Counted from the stretch's first letter, positions 8,470-19,625 are shown. The stretch is 64,000 bases of DNA from Comamonas terrigena NBRC 13299 (GCF_006740045.1 NZ_AP019749.1:2003001-2067000), one strand, 5' to 3'. Notes: generated from the letters alone by a model not told the origin. Program-made: numbers and translations.

Positions 8470-9660
8470 GTGTTCTCTCTGCCCGACCGCTATTTCGCAC
8501 TCCTGGTACCGCTGTGCGTGCTGCTGCTGGCAGCGGCACTGGTGGTGTGCTGGGGAGTACTGCGCCAGCAACGCCAGCAGCGCTATCTGCTGTGGCTTGC
8601 TGCGGGCTATGCGCTTAGCGCCATTGGCCTGGGCTGGCAGAGCCTGCTGGACAGCGCGCAGTTCGCCTTCTGGGCCCCCGTGACCGGGGTGCTGTACCTG
8701 GGGGGCGCGTGGTCGCTGGCGCGTGGCATTGCCGGGCGCTATGGGAAATCGGCCCACCCGCGCACGGCGCTGCTGATCGCCATGGTGGTGCTGGCCGCTT
8801 TGTACTACTACGGCCATGTGCAGGACAGGCTGCTGGTGCGCATGCACTGGCTCAATGCCGGCCTGGGTCTGATGCAGATTCTGCCCATGCGCGGCATTTT
8901 GCGCAGCCAGCTGCCGGGCAACCGGCTGGAGCGGGCTCTGCGCATGTCCTTTCTGCTGTTTGCCTGCTACACCATGGTGCGGCCCTTGCTGATCATGTTG
9001 CTGGTGCCGGGATTGCAGGGCAACGACATTCCGCGCTCGGGCTATTGGCTGATCACGCTGGCGGGGACACTGTTGTTTGCGCTGTGGTTCACCATGCTGG
9101 TGGTGGCCTGCACGGTGCGCGATGTGTTTGCCCAGCTGCATGAAGAGCGCAGCCGTGACCCGCTGACCAGGCTGCTCAACCGCCGGGCGTTCATGGAGAC
9201 CGCCGAGGGAGTGCTCCGCGACCGCCGCAGCGGCCCCTGGGCCGTGGTGGTGGGCGATATCGACCACTTCAAGCAGGTCAACGACAACTGGGGCCATGCC
9301 TGCGGTGACCGGGTGCTGCAGCAAATCAGCCTGGTGCTGCAGCAGCAAGTGCGCCAAGGCGATCTGGTGGCGCGCTTTGGCGGTGAGGAGTTTGTGTTGC
9401 TGCTGCAGCGTGCCAGCCTGCTGGATGCCGAAAGCGTGGTGCAGCGCGTGCGCCAGCAACTGGACTCCTCCGATGTGCCTGGCCTGCCCAATGGCCGGCG
9501 GGTGACGGTCAGCTTTGGCATTGCTCCGGTACAGAGCCTGGAGCACCTGAGCAAGGCCTTGTCGCGTGCCGATGCCCTGTTGTATGAGGCCAAGCAGGCC
9601 GGTCGCAACCGGGTGCGGGTGGACGCCGAAGCCCAGGCTGCCGGCATGGTGGCGCCATAA
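8470..9660 (+). CDS. Membrane-bound diguanylate cyclase (tandem copy 1)
   Basis: A GGDEF-domain protein of about 396 residues. The N-terminal ~220 residues form about seven hydrophobic helices with no recognised sensor family. The C-terminal cyclase domain starts near RDPLTRLLNRRAFME, has DIDHFKQVND, the active GGEEF loop, and an intact product-inhibition site RQGD five residues before it. It should make c-di-GMP from GTP. I infer the GTG start at 8470 because the downstream paralogue has an equivalent GTG (SLPDRYFAL versus NLPADQYFAL); the much longer upstream frame runs antisense through metY and is not credible. The cyclase call is firm; the start is moderate. Confidence 0.85.
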   Translation: MFSLPDRYFALLVPLCVLLLAAALVVCWGVLRQQRQQRYLLWLAAGYALSAIGLGWQSLLDSAQFAFWAPVTGVLYLGGAWSLARGIAGRYGKSAHPRTALLIAMVVLAALYYYGHVQDRLLVRMHWLNAGLGLMQILPMRGILRSQLPGNRLERALRMSFLLFACYTMVRPLLIMLLVPGLQGNDIPRSGYWLITLAGTLLFALWFTMLVVACTVRDVFAQLHEERSRDPLTRLLNRRAFMETAEGVLRDRRSGPWAVVVGDIDHFKQVNDNWGHACGDRVLQQISLVLQQQVRQGDLVARFGGEEFVLLLQRASLLDAESVVQRVRQQLDSSDVPGLPNGRRVTVSFGIAPVQSLEHLSKALSRADALLYEAKQAGRNRVRVDAEAQAAGMVAP

Positions 9661-9692
9661 TCGGACTGACGGTGGAGCAATGAATGGCCGTG

Positions 9693-9755
9693 GCGATCGC
9701 TCTTGAAACAAGAGCTGCTTGTGCTTTGCTGCAGGGCGCTGAGGGGTCCAAAGCC
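9693..9755. repeat. Palindromic intergenic element between the DGC genes
   Basis: A perfect GCTCTTG-AAA-CAAGAGC hairpin (9699-9715) is followed by TGCTTGTGCTTT and GGGCGCTGAGGGG. The arrangement resembles, from memory, the ATAGC-TGCTtGCGCTT intergenic palindromes abundant in Comamonadaceae; a related one may lie at 61411-61460. There is no T run, so it is not a standard terminator. Confidence 0.35.
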
Positions 9756-9943
9756 TGCAGATTCTTGGCGCGCTGACAGGGGCTGCGACCGCGCCAGGAC
9801 TTGCACGGGGAATGGGCGCCGACGCCAATGTGCACTTGTACAAGATCAAAGGCAGATGCGGTAGGGCACTCTTGCGCAAAGATACACTCAGATACATAGG
9901 GCTTACAAAGCCTGCGCCCCTTTTTCCACCGCCCGCATTGCCT

Positions 9944-11152
9944 GTGAATCTGCCTGCTGACCAGTACTTTGCCTTGATTGCACCCGCTTGCGTGATCTTG
10001 CTGGGCGGCGTGCTGCTGGCCTGCTGGTGGGTGCAACGCAACCAGACCCGTGCGCGGTTTCTGCTGTGGATGGCGGCCGGCTATGTGCTGCCGGCGCTGG
10101 CGCTGGGCGCGCAAAGCCTGATGACCAATGCCCAGCTGGGCCGGTGGTCGCTGGCCACCGCTGTGCTGTACCTGGCAGGGGCCTGGGGGCTGGCGCAGGG
10201 CATGGCGTTGCGCTGTGGCCAGGCGCACATCAACCGCTGGGTGGGGGGGCTGGCCGTGGTGGGTACGCTGGCCGTGCTGTATTACTTCTCCTACGTCGAT
10301 GACGACCTGTGGGCACGGGTGCAGTGGCTGAACGTGGGGGTGGGTGTGCTGCAGTTCCTGCCCACACACAGCCTGCTGCGTGGACCGCGCGCTCGGGACC
10401 GGCTGGAAACCGCGTTGCGCTGGACCTATTTCTTCTTTGCTTCCTATACGCTGCTGCGCCCGTTGGGGGTGTGGCTGGTGGTACCCGTCGAGCATGTGGG
10501 TGAACTCACCCGCTCGGGCTACTGGCTGCTGACGTTGGCGGGCACCTTGCTGTTCACGTTGTGGTTTTCGCTGGTGCTGCTGGCCTGCGTGGTGCGTGAT
10601 GTGTTCACCACGCTGCGCGAGGAGCGCAACCGCGATCCGCTGACCCGCCTGCTCAACCGCCGCGCTTTCATGGAGGCTGCCGAAGGCGTGCTGAACGACC
10701 GCCGTGTGGCACCCTGGGCGGTGGTGGCGGGGGATATCGACCATTTCAAACGGGTGAACGACAGCTGGGGCCATGCCTGTGGTGACCAGGTGTTGCAGTC
10801 CGTCAGCCAGGTGATGTTGCAGCAGGTGCGTGCGGGCGATCTGGTTTCACGCTTTGGCGGCGAAGAATTTGTGCTGCTGCTGCAGCGGGCCAGCCTGGAC
10901 GACGCGGAAGGTGTGGTGGAGCGCATCCGCCAGCAGATGGCGTCGCCCCAGGGACCCTGTCTGCCCAATGGCCAGCAGGTGACGCTCAGCTTTGGCATTG
11001 CCCCTGTCCATAGCCTGCTGCACCTGACCAAGGCATTGTCCCGCGCCGATGCCTTGCTGTACGAGGCCAAACAGGCTGGTCGCAACCGCGTGCATGTGGA
11101 CCGTCTGCTGCCGCCTTCGGTGCTGAACGATTTTCAGGCGCTGAAACGCTGA
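9944..11152 (+). CDS. Membrane-bound diguanylate cyclase (tandem copy 2)
   Basis: A 402-residue paralogue of the gene just upstream, with the same seven-helix N-terminal domain and a GGDEF domain (RDPLTRLLNRRAFMEAAEG, DIDHFKRVNDSWGHACGD, GGEEF, inhibition site RAGD). The cyclase halves are nearly identical while the membrane halves have drifted, which suggests a tandem duplication with divergence of the sensing part. Start: GTG at 9944, conserved in position with the first copy; an in-frame ATG at 9812 would add 44 residues lacking any counterpart. The c-di-GMP product is expected; the signal is unknown. Confidence 0.85.
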   Translation: MNLPADQYFALIAPACVILLGGVLLACWWVQRNQTRARFLLWMAAGYVLPALALGAQSLMTNAQLGRWSLATAVLYLAGAWGLAQGMALRCGQAHINRWVGGLAVVGTLAVLYYFSYVDDDLWARVQWLNVGVGVLQFLPTHSLLRGPRARDRLETALRWTYFFFASYTLLRPLGVWLVVPVEHVGELTRSGYWLLTLAGTLLFTLWFSLVLLACVVRDVFTTLREERNRDPLTRLLNRRAFMEAAEGVLNDRRVAPWAVVAGDIDHFKRVNDSWGHACGDQVLQSVSQVMLQQVRAGDLVSRFGGEEFVLLLQRASLDDAEGVVERIRQQMASPQGPCLPNGQQVTLSFGIAPVHSLLHLTKALSRADALLYEAKQAGRNRVHVDRLLPPSVLNDFQALKR

Positions 11153-11228
11153 CACCACAGCGCGGATCGCTGTCCCTACCGCGGCTCAAAGGCCGGCAGG
11201 GCTTGCAATCCTCAGGAGCCGGTCCGGC

Positions 11229-12056
11229 TCAGCCTCGGCGGGGCTGGAAAAGCGCTGCAATGCGGCTGCGGACGGGAGCTGCACCTTGCATGCTTTGCGG
11301 GCCTTGTGTGCCAGATGGCAGTGCCGGGGCGGTGGGCTGTGGCACGGGCGACGGCTGCGGTGTGGGCGCCGGTGGGGCGGACTGGATGAGGTCCGACCCG
11401 GGTGCACGGGGTGCGCGAGGGGGCCGGGGCGGGCGGGCTGTTGCAGGCGCGGGCTGGCGGGACTGCCAGGCGGGCAGGGCGGCATGGACCACGGCCGGCC
11501 CGTGGGCATCGTTGGCCGCATAGCGCAACTGGCCGGGGCTGTACTGGCGCGCCGCCCAGTTGGAGGTGGACATCTTCTTGGACTTGTGGAAGTTCTGCCC
11601 CAGTACCAGCGCCACGGCCGCACGCACACCGGTGCTGTTGCCGTAACCGTACTGTTTGAACACCCGGTCCAGGTCCACCACGTTGTGCAGTTCACAGCCC
11701 AGGCGGCGCGGCAGGGTGGCTTTGTCGTTGTCCAGGCCAAAACCCACTTTGCAGATGCCGGGGTGGGCCAGCAGTTCGCGGGCCAGCTCCAGCGCCTGTG
11801 GATGGTGCAGCTGCAGCAGCCAGGCTGCATCCGTGGTCGCCAGTTGCACCAGGTGCGGGCCGGTGTCGACCTGCTGGGTGCTGAATATGGGCTTGCTTTC
11901 CGTATCAAAACCCAGCGCGCTCTGGGCCAGCAGGGCCGTGCGGGCGGCGGCAAACTCGGCCTCGGTGGCGGGCAGGTGAATGGCGCTGTCCGGCAGGGCT
12001 GCAAACGCAGGCAGCAGCAGGCTTTCTTCTTTGGAGGGCGGTTTGAGGCGAGGCAT
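11229..12056 (-). CDS. RNase D-like 3'-5' exonuclease domain protein
   Basis: A 275-residue protein with a DEDDy exonuclease domain at about residues 20-185: motif I GFDTESKP, motif II VGFGLDNDKATL and motif III YAANDAHG. This domain degrades or trims RNA or DNA from the 3' end. Unlike RNase D it lacks HRDC domains, and the last ~85 residues are a Pro/Ala-rich, probably disordered tail. ATG 12056 is chosen because the upstream in-frame extension to 12188 is Ala/Arg-rich and unlike the family. The substrate is unknown. Confidence 0.82.
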   Translation of the reverse strand: MPRLKPPSKEESLLLPAFAALPDSAIHLPATEAEFAAARTALLAQSALGFDTESKPIFSTQQVDTGPHLVQLATTDAAWLLQLHHPQALELARELLAHPGICKVGFGLDNDKATLPRRLGCELHNVVDLDRVFKQYGYGNSTGVRAAVALVLGQNFHKSKKMSTSNWAARQYSPGQLRYAANDAHGPAVVHAALPAWQSRQPAPATARPPRPPRAPRAPGSDLIQSAPPAPTPQPSPVPQPTAPALPSGTQGPQSMQGAAPVRSRIAALFQPRRG

Positions 12057-12201
12057 GGTGCGCAATTGTCGCAGCTGCACCGGGCCGGCGCCGCGCAGAT
12101 GCGCGGGCGGCCGGGCAGCCTGGGTTGGTGGCGTTGTCGCCCGCAGAGCTGCTTGCGCGCTTCGCTGTGGCGCGCGTACGGCCTTCACCGGGAGAGGCTA
12201 G

Positions 12202-14214
12202 TCAAACCTGGGGCTTGGGCAGCGACGTGGGGCGGGTGCGGTAGAACTGCATGGGGTGTTCCTGCATTTCCTTGGCATGCTGGTTCAGCACCGATTTCTT
12301 CATCTTGCCCACCACGTGCATCTCGCAGGGTTTGCAGTCGAAGCGCAGTGTGAGCTTTTCCTTGCCGTTGATCAGCTGCAGCGGCTCAGCCTTGATGGTG
12401 CCCTTGACGCCGATCACGCCCTTGGCCTGCTTGGGGCACAGGCTCATGGAGAAGCGCACGCAGTGCTTGGTGATCATCAGCGAGACTTCGCCTTCTTCTT
12501 CCTTGCTTTCATAGGCGGCGTCCACCACCTTCACGCCATGCTTCACATAGAAGTCATGCGCCTTCTGGTTGAACACATTGGCCAGATAGCTCAGCGTGTC
12601 CTCGGGGAACGGGGTGGGCGGCTCCACCGGCTTGGCGCGCGGCAGGCGGATCAGGCCGTCGGCGCGGGCCTGTTCCAGCCCGGCCAGCGCATCGCGGCGC
12701 AACTGGTTCAGGGCCGAAGCGGGCACAAACCAGGGCTGGCTGACGCTCAGCGCGATGTCGTTGACCGCGAAGATGCTGGCGCCAAAGCGGCCCAGCTGTT
12801 CGCGCAGCGTGGCTTCGGCCTTGGCCGTGTCTGTGGCGGCCTGGTGGGCCTGTTCGATGCCGGCGGTGGCGGTGAAACCGTCTTCGTCGGTCAGGGTCAG
12901 CGCAAAGCCCGCAGCAGTTTCCTTGAACTCGGCCCACAGGCCGATGCGGCGTTCGCTGGACTTCTTCTCCAGTGTGCGCACCCAGTCCATATCGCGGTTG
13001 CGGTTGATTTCCAGGCCCTTGCGCAGGTCCTTGAACTCGGCAATCTCGTTTTTGGGAAAGACCCGCCAGATGCCTTTCTTGGCATGCACGCATTCGGCAC
13101 GGTTGATGTGCACGCCCACCAGTTCCTTTTGCAGGTCGTAATAGCACAGGCCGTCGCCGTTGTGCAGCTCGGTGGCCTTGTCGCTGGCTTCGATTTCGAA
13201 CCACTTGTCGCCCACCTGGGTGACCCAGCCAATGGCACGGCCGGGGGTCTTGGGGGTGTCGAAGGCGCCGATGTCGTCCTTGCGGCCATTGACAAAGTAG
13301 TCGGTGAACTCGCGGTTGAAGTTCTGGTCGGGATCGGGCTCGAACGTGAACGTGGTGCGCCCGGAGGAGGAGCGCGCCAGCGGCTGGTCGGAGAATTCGC
13401 GCTCTTCGATGATCTCGTCCAGCAGCTTGCGGTAGTGGGCCGTGATGTTCTTCACATAGCCCATGTCCTTGTAGCGGCCCTCGATCTTGAAGCTGCGCAC
13501 GCCGGCGTCGATCAGGGCGCGCAGGTTGTCGCTCTGGTTGTTGTCCTTCATGGACAGCACATGCTTTTCGTGCGCAATGATGCGGCCGCCTGCATCCGTC
13601 ACCTCATAGGGCAGACGGCAGGCCTGGTTGCAGTCGCCACGGTTGGCGCTGCGGCCTGTGTGGGCGTGGCTGATGAAGCACTGGCCGGAATAGGCCACGC
13701 ACAGCGCACCGTGCACAAAGAATTCGATGGTGGTGCGTGCCGGGTCGGTGGCGGCGCGCACGGCGGCAATCTGCTGCAAGTCCAGCTCGCGCGCAATCAC
13801 GATCTGGGACAGGCCTGCATCCTGCAGAAACCGCGCTTTTTCGGGGGTGCGGATATCGGTCTGGGTGGAGGCGTGCAGCTGGATGGGGGGCAGGTCCAGC
13901 TCCAGCAGGCCCATGTCCTGGATGATCAGCGCGTCGGCCCCTGCGTTGTAGATCTGCCAGGCCATGTCGCGCGCGCCCTGCAGTTCATCGTCGCGCAGGA
14001 TGGTGTTGAGCGTGATGAAGATGCGGCTGCCAAAACGGTGGGCATGCCGGATGAGCCGCTCCAGGTCGCGGATGTCATTGCCTGCCGTGGCGCGTGCGCC
14101 AAAGGCCGGGCCGCCGATGTAGACAGCATCCGCGCCATGGTTGATGGCTTCAATGCCGATATCGGCGTCGCGGGCCGGGGACAGGAGTTCGAGCTGGTGG
14201 GGCAGGAGGGACAT
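12202..14214 (-). CDS. rlhA: U32 family prephenate-dependent 23S rRNA C2501 hydroxylation protein RlhA
   Basis: A 670-residue U32 family protein closely resembling E. coli YdcP/RlhA in length and sequence, including ELLSPARDADIGIEAINHG, LHASTQTDIRTPEKARFL, the Cys-bearing GALCVAYSGQC and GDCNQACRLPY, and VRSFKIEGRYKDMGYVKNI. RlhA is required to hydroxylate C2501 of 23S rRNA; the shorter paralogue TrhP acts on tRNA U34. Length and the C-terminal domain (from about 480) favour RlhA. The conserved cysteines are likely iron-sulfur ligands (family knowledge). It stands alone on this strand. Confidence 0.9.
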   Translation of the reverse strand: MSLLPHQLELLSPARDADIGIEAINHGADAVYIGGPAFGARATAGNDIRDLERLIRHAHRFGSRIFITLNTILRDDELQGARDMAWQIYNAGADALIIQDMGLLELDLPPIQLHASTQTDIRTPEKARFLQDAGLSQIVIARELDLQQIAAVRAATDPARTTIEFFVHGALCVAYSGQCFISHAHTGRSANRGDCNQACRLPYEVTDAGGRIIAHEKHVLSMKDNNQSDNLRALIDAGVRSFKIEGRYKDMGYVKNITAHYRKLLDEIIEEREFSDQPLARSSSGRTTFTFEPDPDQNFNREFTDYFVNGRKDDIGAFDTPKTPGRAIGWVTQVGDKWFEIEASDKATELHNGDGLCYYDLQKELVGVHINRAECVHAKKGIWRVFPKNEIAEFKDLRKGLEINRNRDMDWVRTLEKKSSERRIGLWAEFKETAAGFALTLTDEDGFTATAGIEQAHQAATDTAKAEATLREQLGRFGASIFAVNDIALSVSQPWFVPASALNQLRRDALAGLEQARADGLIRLPRAKPVEPPTPFPEDTLSYLANVFNQKAHDFYVKHGVKVVDAAYESKEEEGEVSLMITKHCVRFSMSLCPKQAKGVIGVKGTIKAEPLQLINGKEKLTLRFDCKPCEMHVVGKMKKSVLNQHAKEMQEHPMQFYRTRPTSLPKPQV

Positions 14215-14417
14215 AGGGCGCGGATTATCCCAGGGCCATGCCGGAAGCGGGTGAAAACGGGGAATTGACCGTTCATCGGCAAAAATACCAAAAACCAGGG
14301 ATGTGCAGGTGTACGAGATTTACCTACAGTGGCATTGCCACCTTCGCGGGTGGAGTGGTGCCGGCCGCAGCCGCTGACAGGCGGCGCCCGGTGCGTCCAA
14401 GAGAGCCCATTGCGGTG

Positions 14418-16031
<1,614 letters not shown>

Positions 16032-16140
16032 CCCGCAGGCCGTGCCTGTGCGGCGTGGGTGCCTTGCTGTTGTGGCAAGACCCTCTCTCGCATTCCCCTT
16101 TTTCACGGAGCGCGCCGCCTGCTTGCGGTGCGGACAAGCT

Positions 16141-17346
16141 TTGGCGACCACCCGCAAATCCACCGGAACCTCTCCCAGCCCATCCACCCGCAAGACCCCG
16201 GCCACGGTGGCTCCGGCCGCTGCTGCTGCACCTGCCTATACCGCGGTGCAGACACCGGCACAGGGCCTGGGCATGGGGCATGCCTGCGGTGCAGACTGCG
16301 GGCATGACGGCCATCACGACCACGGTCACGATCATGGCCATGCCGACCATGTGCATGCGGCCGACGGCAGCTGCTGCGGCCACGACCACAGCCACGGTCC
16401 CAAACATATCTATGTGTACTCGCCCTCGGGCGCGGTGCGCGACAAGGCCGCATTCAAGCGCGGTATCCGGCAGCTGGAAGCCATGGGGCACCAGGTGGAA
16501 GTGGATGCCGATGCCCTGGCCAGCAGCCAGCGCTTTGCCGGTGACGATGCCACCCGCCTGGCCGCCATCCACCGCGCGGCCGCCAGCGGCGCCGATGTGG
16601 CACTGATCTCGCGTGGCGGCTACGGCCTCACGCGCATCCTGCCGGGCATCAAGTACAAGACCGTGGCCAAGGCCATTGCCAATGGCACGCAATTTGTGGG
16701 GCTGAGCGATTTCACCGCCTTCCAGTTGGCCATGCTGGCCCAGACCGGCGCCACGACCTGGGCGGGCCCGGTGGTCAACGCCGACTTCGGCGTGGACACC
16801 CGCGATGGCGGCGAGGTGGATGACATCATGCTCGACTGTTTTGCCGATCTGCTCAGCGGCCAGGGTGAGGGGGCCGGCTGGCAGATGCCCAAGGTGGGCG
16901 AGCTGCCCAACGGCAAGCCCCAGCTCAAGGACTTCTATGTGTCCGGCGGCGCCACGCTGTGGGGCGGCAACCTGGCGGTGCTGGTGTCCCTGCTGGGCAC
17001 GCCGTATTTTCCGCAGGTTGAAGGCGGGGTGCTGTTCCTGGAGGATGTGGGCGAGCACCCCTACAAGATCGAGCGCATGCTGAACCAGCTGCTGCTGGCC
17101 GGGGTGCTGCAAAAGCAGAAGGCCATCGTGCTGGGGCAGTTCACTGAATTCAAGCTCAACACCCATGACAAGGGCTTCAAGCTGCAGACCGTGATTGACT
17201 GGCTGCGCATGCGGCTCAAGCGCCCGGTGCTGCAAGGCCTGCCGTTTGGCCATGTGCCCACCAAGGTGCTGCTGCCGGTCGGGGCGCAGGTGTCGCTGTC
17301 GGTGGAAGGGCGCGATGCCCTGATCTACTGGGGGCATACCCACTGA
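16141..17346 (+). CDS. ldcA: LD-carboxypeptidase (S66) with His-rich N-terminal extension
   Basis: A peptidase of the LdcA family (about 401 residues), which trims D-Ala from L,D-tetrapeptides during cytoplasmic murein recycling. The nucleophile serine is in FVGLSDFTAFQ, the triad glutamate in LFLEDVGEHPYKIERML, and the histidine in PFGHVPTKVL; SRGGYGLTRIL is also typical. Residues about 47-85 hold 13 His and 4 Cys in runs such as HDHGHDHGH, a probable metal-binding tail that ordinary LdcA lacks. The start is uncertain: TTG at 16141 or ATG at 16273. Frames further upstream are shadows of tadA. Confidence 0.85.
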   Translation: MATTRKSTGTSPSPSTRKTPATVAPAAAAAPAYTAVQTPAQGLGMGHACGADCGHDGHHDHGHDHGHADHVHAADGSCCGHDHSHGPKHIYVYSPSGAVRDKAAFKRGIRQLEAMGHQVEVDADALASSQRFAGDDATRLAAIHRAAASGADVALISRGGYGLTRILPGIKYKTVAKAIANGTQFVGLSDFTAFQLAMLAQTGATTWAGPVVNADFGVDTRDGGEVDDIMLDCFADLLSGQGEGAGWQMPKVGELPNGKPQLKDFYVSGGATLWGGNLAVLVSLLGTPYFPQVEGGVLFLEDVGEHPYKIERMLNQLLLAGVLQKQKAIVLGQFTEFKLNTHDKGFKLQTVIDWLRMRLKRPVLQGLPFGHVPTKVLLPVGAQVSLSVEGRDALIYWGHTH

Positions 17347-17434
17347 ATTGCTTCCGGGGCCGGCGTACGCGCGGCCCCAAGCAGAGTACCCGTTGGCGGG
17401 TGTGGGGTGATGGATGGTTCAGAGGGGGCAATCG

Positions 17435-18169
17435 ATGTGGGAATTTGCGGCCTATCCGCTGCTGGCGCTGGTGTTCGTGGGAATCTTCAGCCGGGAAGTG
17501 ATTGCCCCGGCATCGCGCAACCACTGTGACCGGCGCTGGCTGCTGATGTCCAGCGCGCTGGCCTGCAGCACACTGCTGGTGACCTTGCTGGTGGGACATT
17601 GGTTCTCGGACAGCATCCGCGCCGTGGCGCTGTTCGATGTGGGCCAGCGCTGGCCCGCGCCGCTGGTGGGCCTGGCCAGCTTCGGGCTGACCAGCTTTGT
17701 CTTTTACTGGTGGCACCGTGCCACGCACCGCTGGGATCTGCTGTGGCGGGTGTTCCACCAGCTGCACCACAGCGCCCCCCGGGTGGAGGCCTTGACCGCT
17801 TTCTACGCCCATCCCATGGACACGGCAGCAGCGGTGCTGCTGAGTGCGCTGTCCAGCTACTGGGTGCTGGGCGCCAGCCCGCTGGCGGCGGCGTTCGCCA
17901 TCGGCCTGACCGGTGCCTTTGACCTGTTTCTGCACGCGGACATCCGCACGCCGCGCTGGGTGGGTTACCTGGTGCAGCGCCCGGAGATGCACACCGTGCA
18001 CCACCAACATGGCCACCATGCGCAGAACTACGGCCTGCCGATCTGGGACCTGCTGTTCGGCACCTGGGCCAACCCGCCCGAGCGCGTGCAGCGCCTGGGC
18101 TTTGACGACGAAAAGGCCGCGCGCATCAGCGACATGCTGCGCTGGCAGGATGTGCACAAAAACCGCTGA
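17435..18169 (+). CDS. Sterol desaturase/fatty acid hydroxylase family membrane protein
   Basis: A 244-residue membrane protein with four hydrophobic segments and the histidine clusters of the di-iron hydroxylase family: HRATH, HQLHH and HTVHHQHGHH. Such enzymes use O2 to hydroxylate or desaturate lipids; the substrate is not predictable. The start at 17435 follows GAGGGGG at good spacing; an in-frame ATG at 17414 is an alternative adding seven residues. It lies 88 bases after ldcA on the same strand. The family is firm, the substrate unknown. Confidence 0.87.
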   Translation: MWEFAAYPLLALVFVGIFSREVIAPASRNHCDRRWLLMSSALACSTLLVTLLVGHWFSDSIRAVALFDVGQRWPAPLVGLASFGLTSFVFYWWHRATHRWDLLWRVFHQLHHSAPRVEALTAFYAHPMDTAAAVLLSALSSYWVLGASPLAAAFAIGLTGAFDLFLHADIRTPRWVGYLVQRPEMHTVHHQHGHHAQNYGLPIWDLLFGTWANPPERVQRLGFDDEKAARISDMLRWQDVHKNR

Positions 18170-18234
18170 GGGGTGCTGGCGCGTAGCGCGCCGTCCCTTT
18201 CGCTTTCCATTTTTCCAACCAGGACAGACACCGC

Positions 18235-18693
18235 ATGGGCAAAGCCGCACTGCAATGGACTGACGCGATGCTGGCCCAGCTGGGTCAGGAAAAAGACGCC
18301 GTGCTGGCCGAGCGCTGGGGTACATCGGCCAAGACGGTCAACCTCAAGCGCAATGCGCTGGGGATTCCCGCTGCGGGGCATTTCCAGTGGACGCCCGCAG
18401 CCCTGGCGCTGCTGGGTCAGCAGCCGGATGCGGCCGTGGCACAGCAACTGGGCATCAGCAAGGCCAGCGTGGTCGCCAAGCGCACGGAGCTGGTGATTGC
18501 CCCGGCCTCTGGCGCCACGGCTGCTACTGCTGCCTACGACTGGACACCCGAGGCCGTGGCCCTGCTGGGCACAGCGTCTGACGCCAAGGTGGCGGCCCAG
18601 TTGGGAATCAGCCGGCTGACGGTCTACCACGCCCGCGTGCAACGAGGCATTGCGGCAAGCCAAGGAAGCCGCAAGCCGGCGGATGCCAGCTGA
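18235..18693 (+). CDS. Hypothetical protein with three HTH-like repeats
   Basis: An unrecognised 152-residue protein built from three copies of one motif, starting at W8, W52 and W103. In each copy an Asp lies 13 residues after the Trp and a G(I/T)S turn lies about 21 residues after it. The pattern W-T...LLG..xD..VA.qLGIS...V..kR looks like a helix-turn-helix (A..LGIS..TV), so it may bind DNA through three tandem domains. There is no effector, catalytic or membrane segment. AGGA lies upstream of the ATG. It follows the sterol desaturase gene by 65 bases. Function is unknown; DNA binding is inference. Confidence 0.75.
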   Translation: MGKAALQWTDAMLAQLGQEKDAVLAERWGTSAKTVNLKRNALGIPAAGHFQWTPAALALLGQQPDAAVAQQLGISKASVVAKRTELVIAPASGATAATAAYDWTPEAVALLGTASDAKVAAQLGISRLTVYHARVQRGIAASQGSRKPADAS

Positions 18694-18783
18694 TACCTGC
18701 CTGATTTCTGCTGGGTGCGTGTCGGATGCCGCTGGAAGCGGTGCGGTGGCGTGCCGCACCAGGCTCCCTGCTGGAGATAAGGG

Positions 18784-19625
18784 CTAGCGCGCGGCCTGCC
18801 GTTCGGCCCAGACCACGGCGCAGGCGATGATGCCCAGGCCCAGCCATTGCCCGCCATCCAGGCGCTGGCCCAGCAGCAGCCCTCGATCAGCAGTGCCACG
18901 CGGCTGGTGGGCAGGCGGGCCATGCCGGCGTAGATCAGCATATAGGCCAGGGCCGTGTGGGCCAGTCCCAGGCCGGCCAGCCACAGCCAGCTGGTGCCCG
19001 ATGCGGGCCAGCCGTGCTGCAGCGGCCAGACCCACAGCAGCACGGTGCCCAGCAGGCACTGCCACCAGGCCAAGGTGCTGGCGGTGACCGGCTGGTGCCG
19101 CTGCAGCCCCTGGGCGATCAGCGTGACGGCGGCGGTGCACAGTGCGCCCAGCAGGCACAGGGCTACGCCCAGCAGGTAAGCGGGGCGGGTGGCGTGGGCC
19201 TGGTCCTGCCACAGTGCCGACAGCGTGCCTGTGGCCAGCACCAGCCACAGCGGCTGTACATGGAACAGCACCACTGCCATGCCGGTGGATGTGGCGGGAA
19301 TGGCGGCAAAGAACAGGACCCAGGCCAGCACCATCAAGGAGCCTGCGGCCAGCACCCCGGGGGCGGTCTGGCGCGTCAGCCGCAGCTGGCCGCCCTGGCG
19401 ACGCCACAGCAGCCACAGTGTCAGCCCCAGCAGGCCGAAGGCGCTGCGTGCCCAGGTGGCGGTCAGCGCACCGGCCTGGGCCTGGTGCAGGAACAGCCCG
19501 ATGCTGCCCAGCAGGGCGTTGCCCCACAGAAAAGGTGCCACCCCCGAGGCGCGGTGGACGCCGGACGGGGTGGAGGCGGCAGGGGCCGTGGTGCAGGCCG
19601 AAGAAGGGGAGGAAGGTGACGACAT
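18784..19625 (-). pseudogene. Frameshifted EamA/DMT family transporter
   Basis: The first ~235 codons, from ATG 19625, encode a good EamA-type drug/metabolite transporter (APFLWGNALLGSIGLF, SLMVLAWVLFFAAIPATS, HTALAYMLIYAGMARLPTSRVALL). At about 18890 the frame is lost; the final helix continues in another frame as LLLGQRLDGGQWLGLGIIACAVVW to a stop at 18784. The conserved stretch after SRVALL (normally about ten more residues of a helix) is missing, so a small internal deletion with net loss of 3n+1 bases is the simplest reading. A sequencing or assembly error cannot be excluded. Confidence 0.72.
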
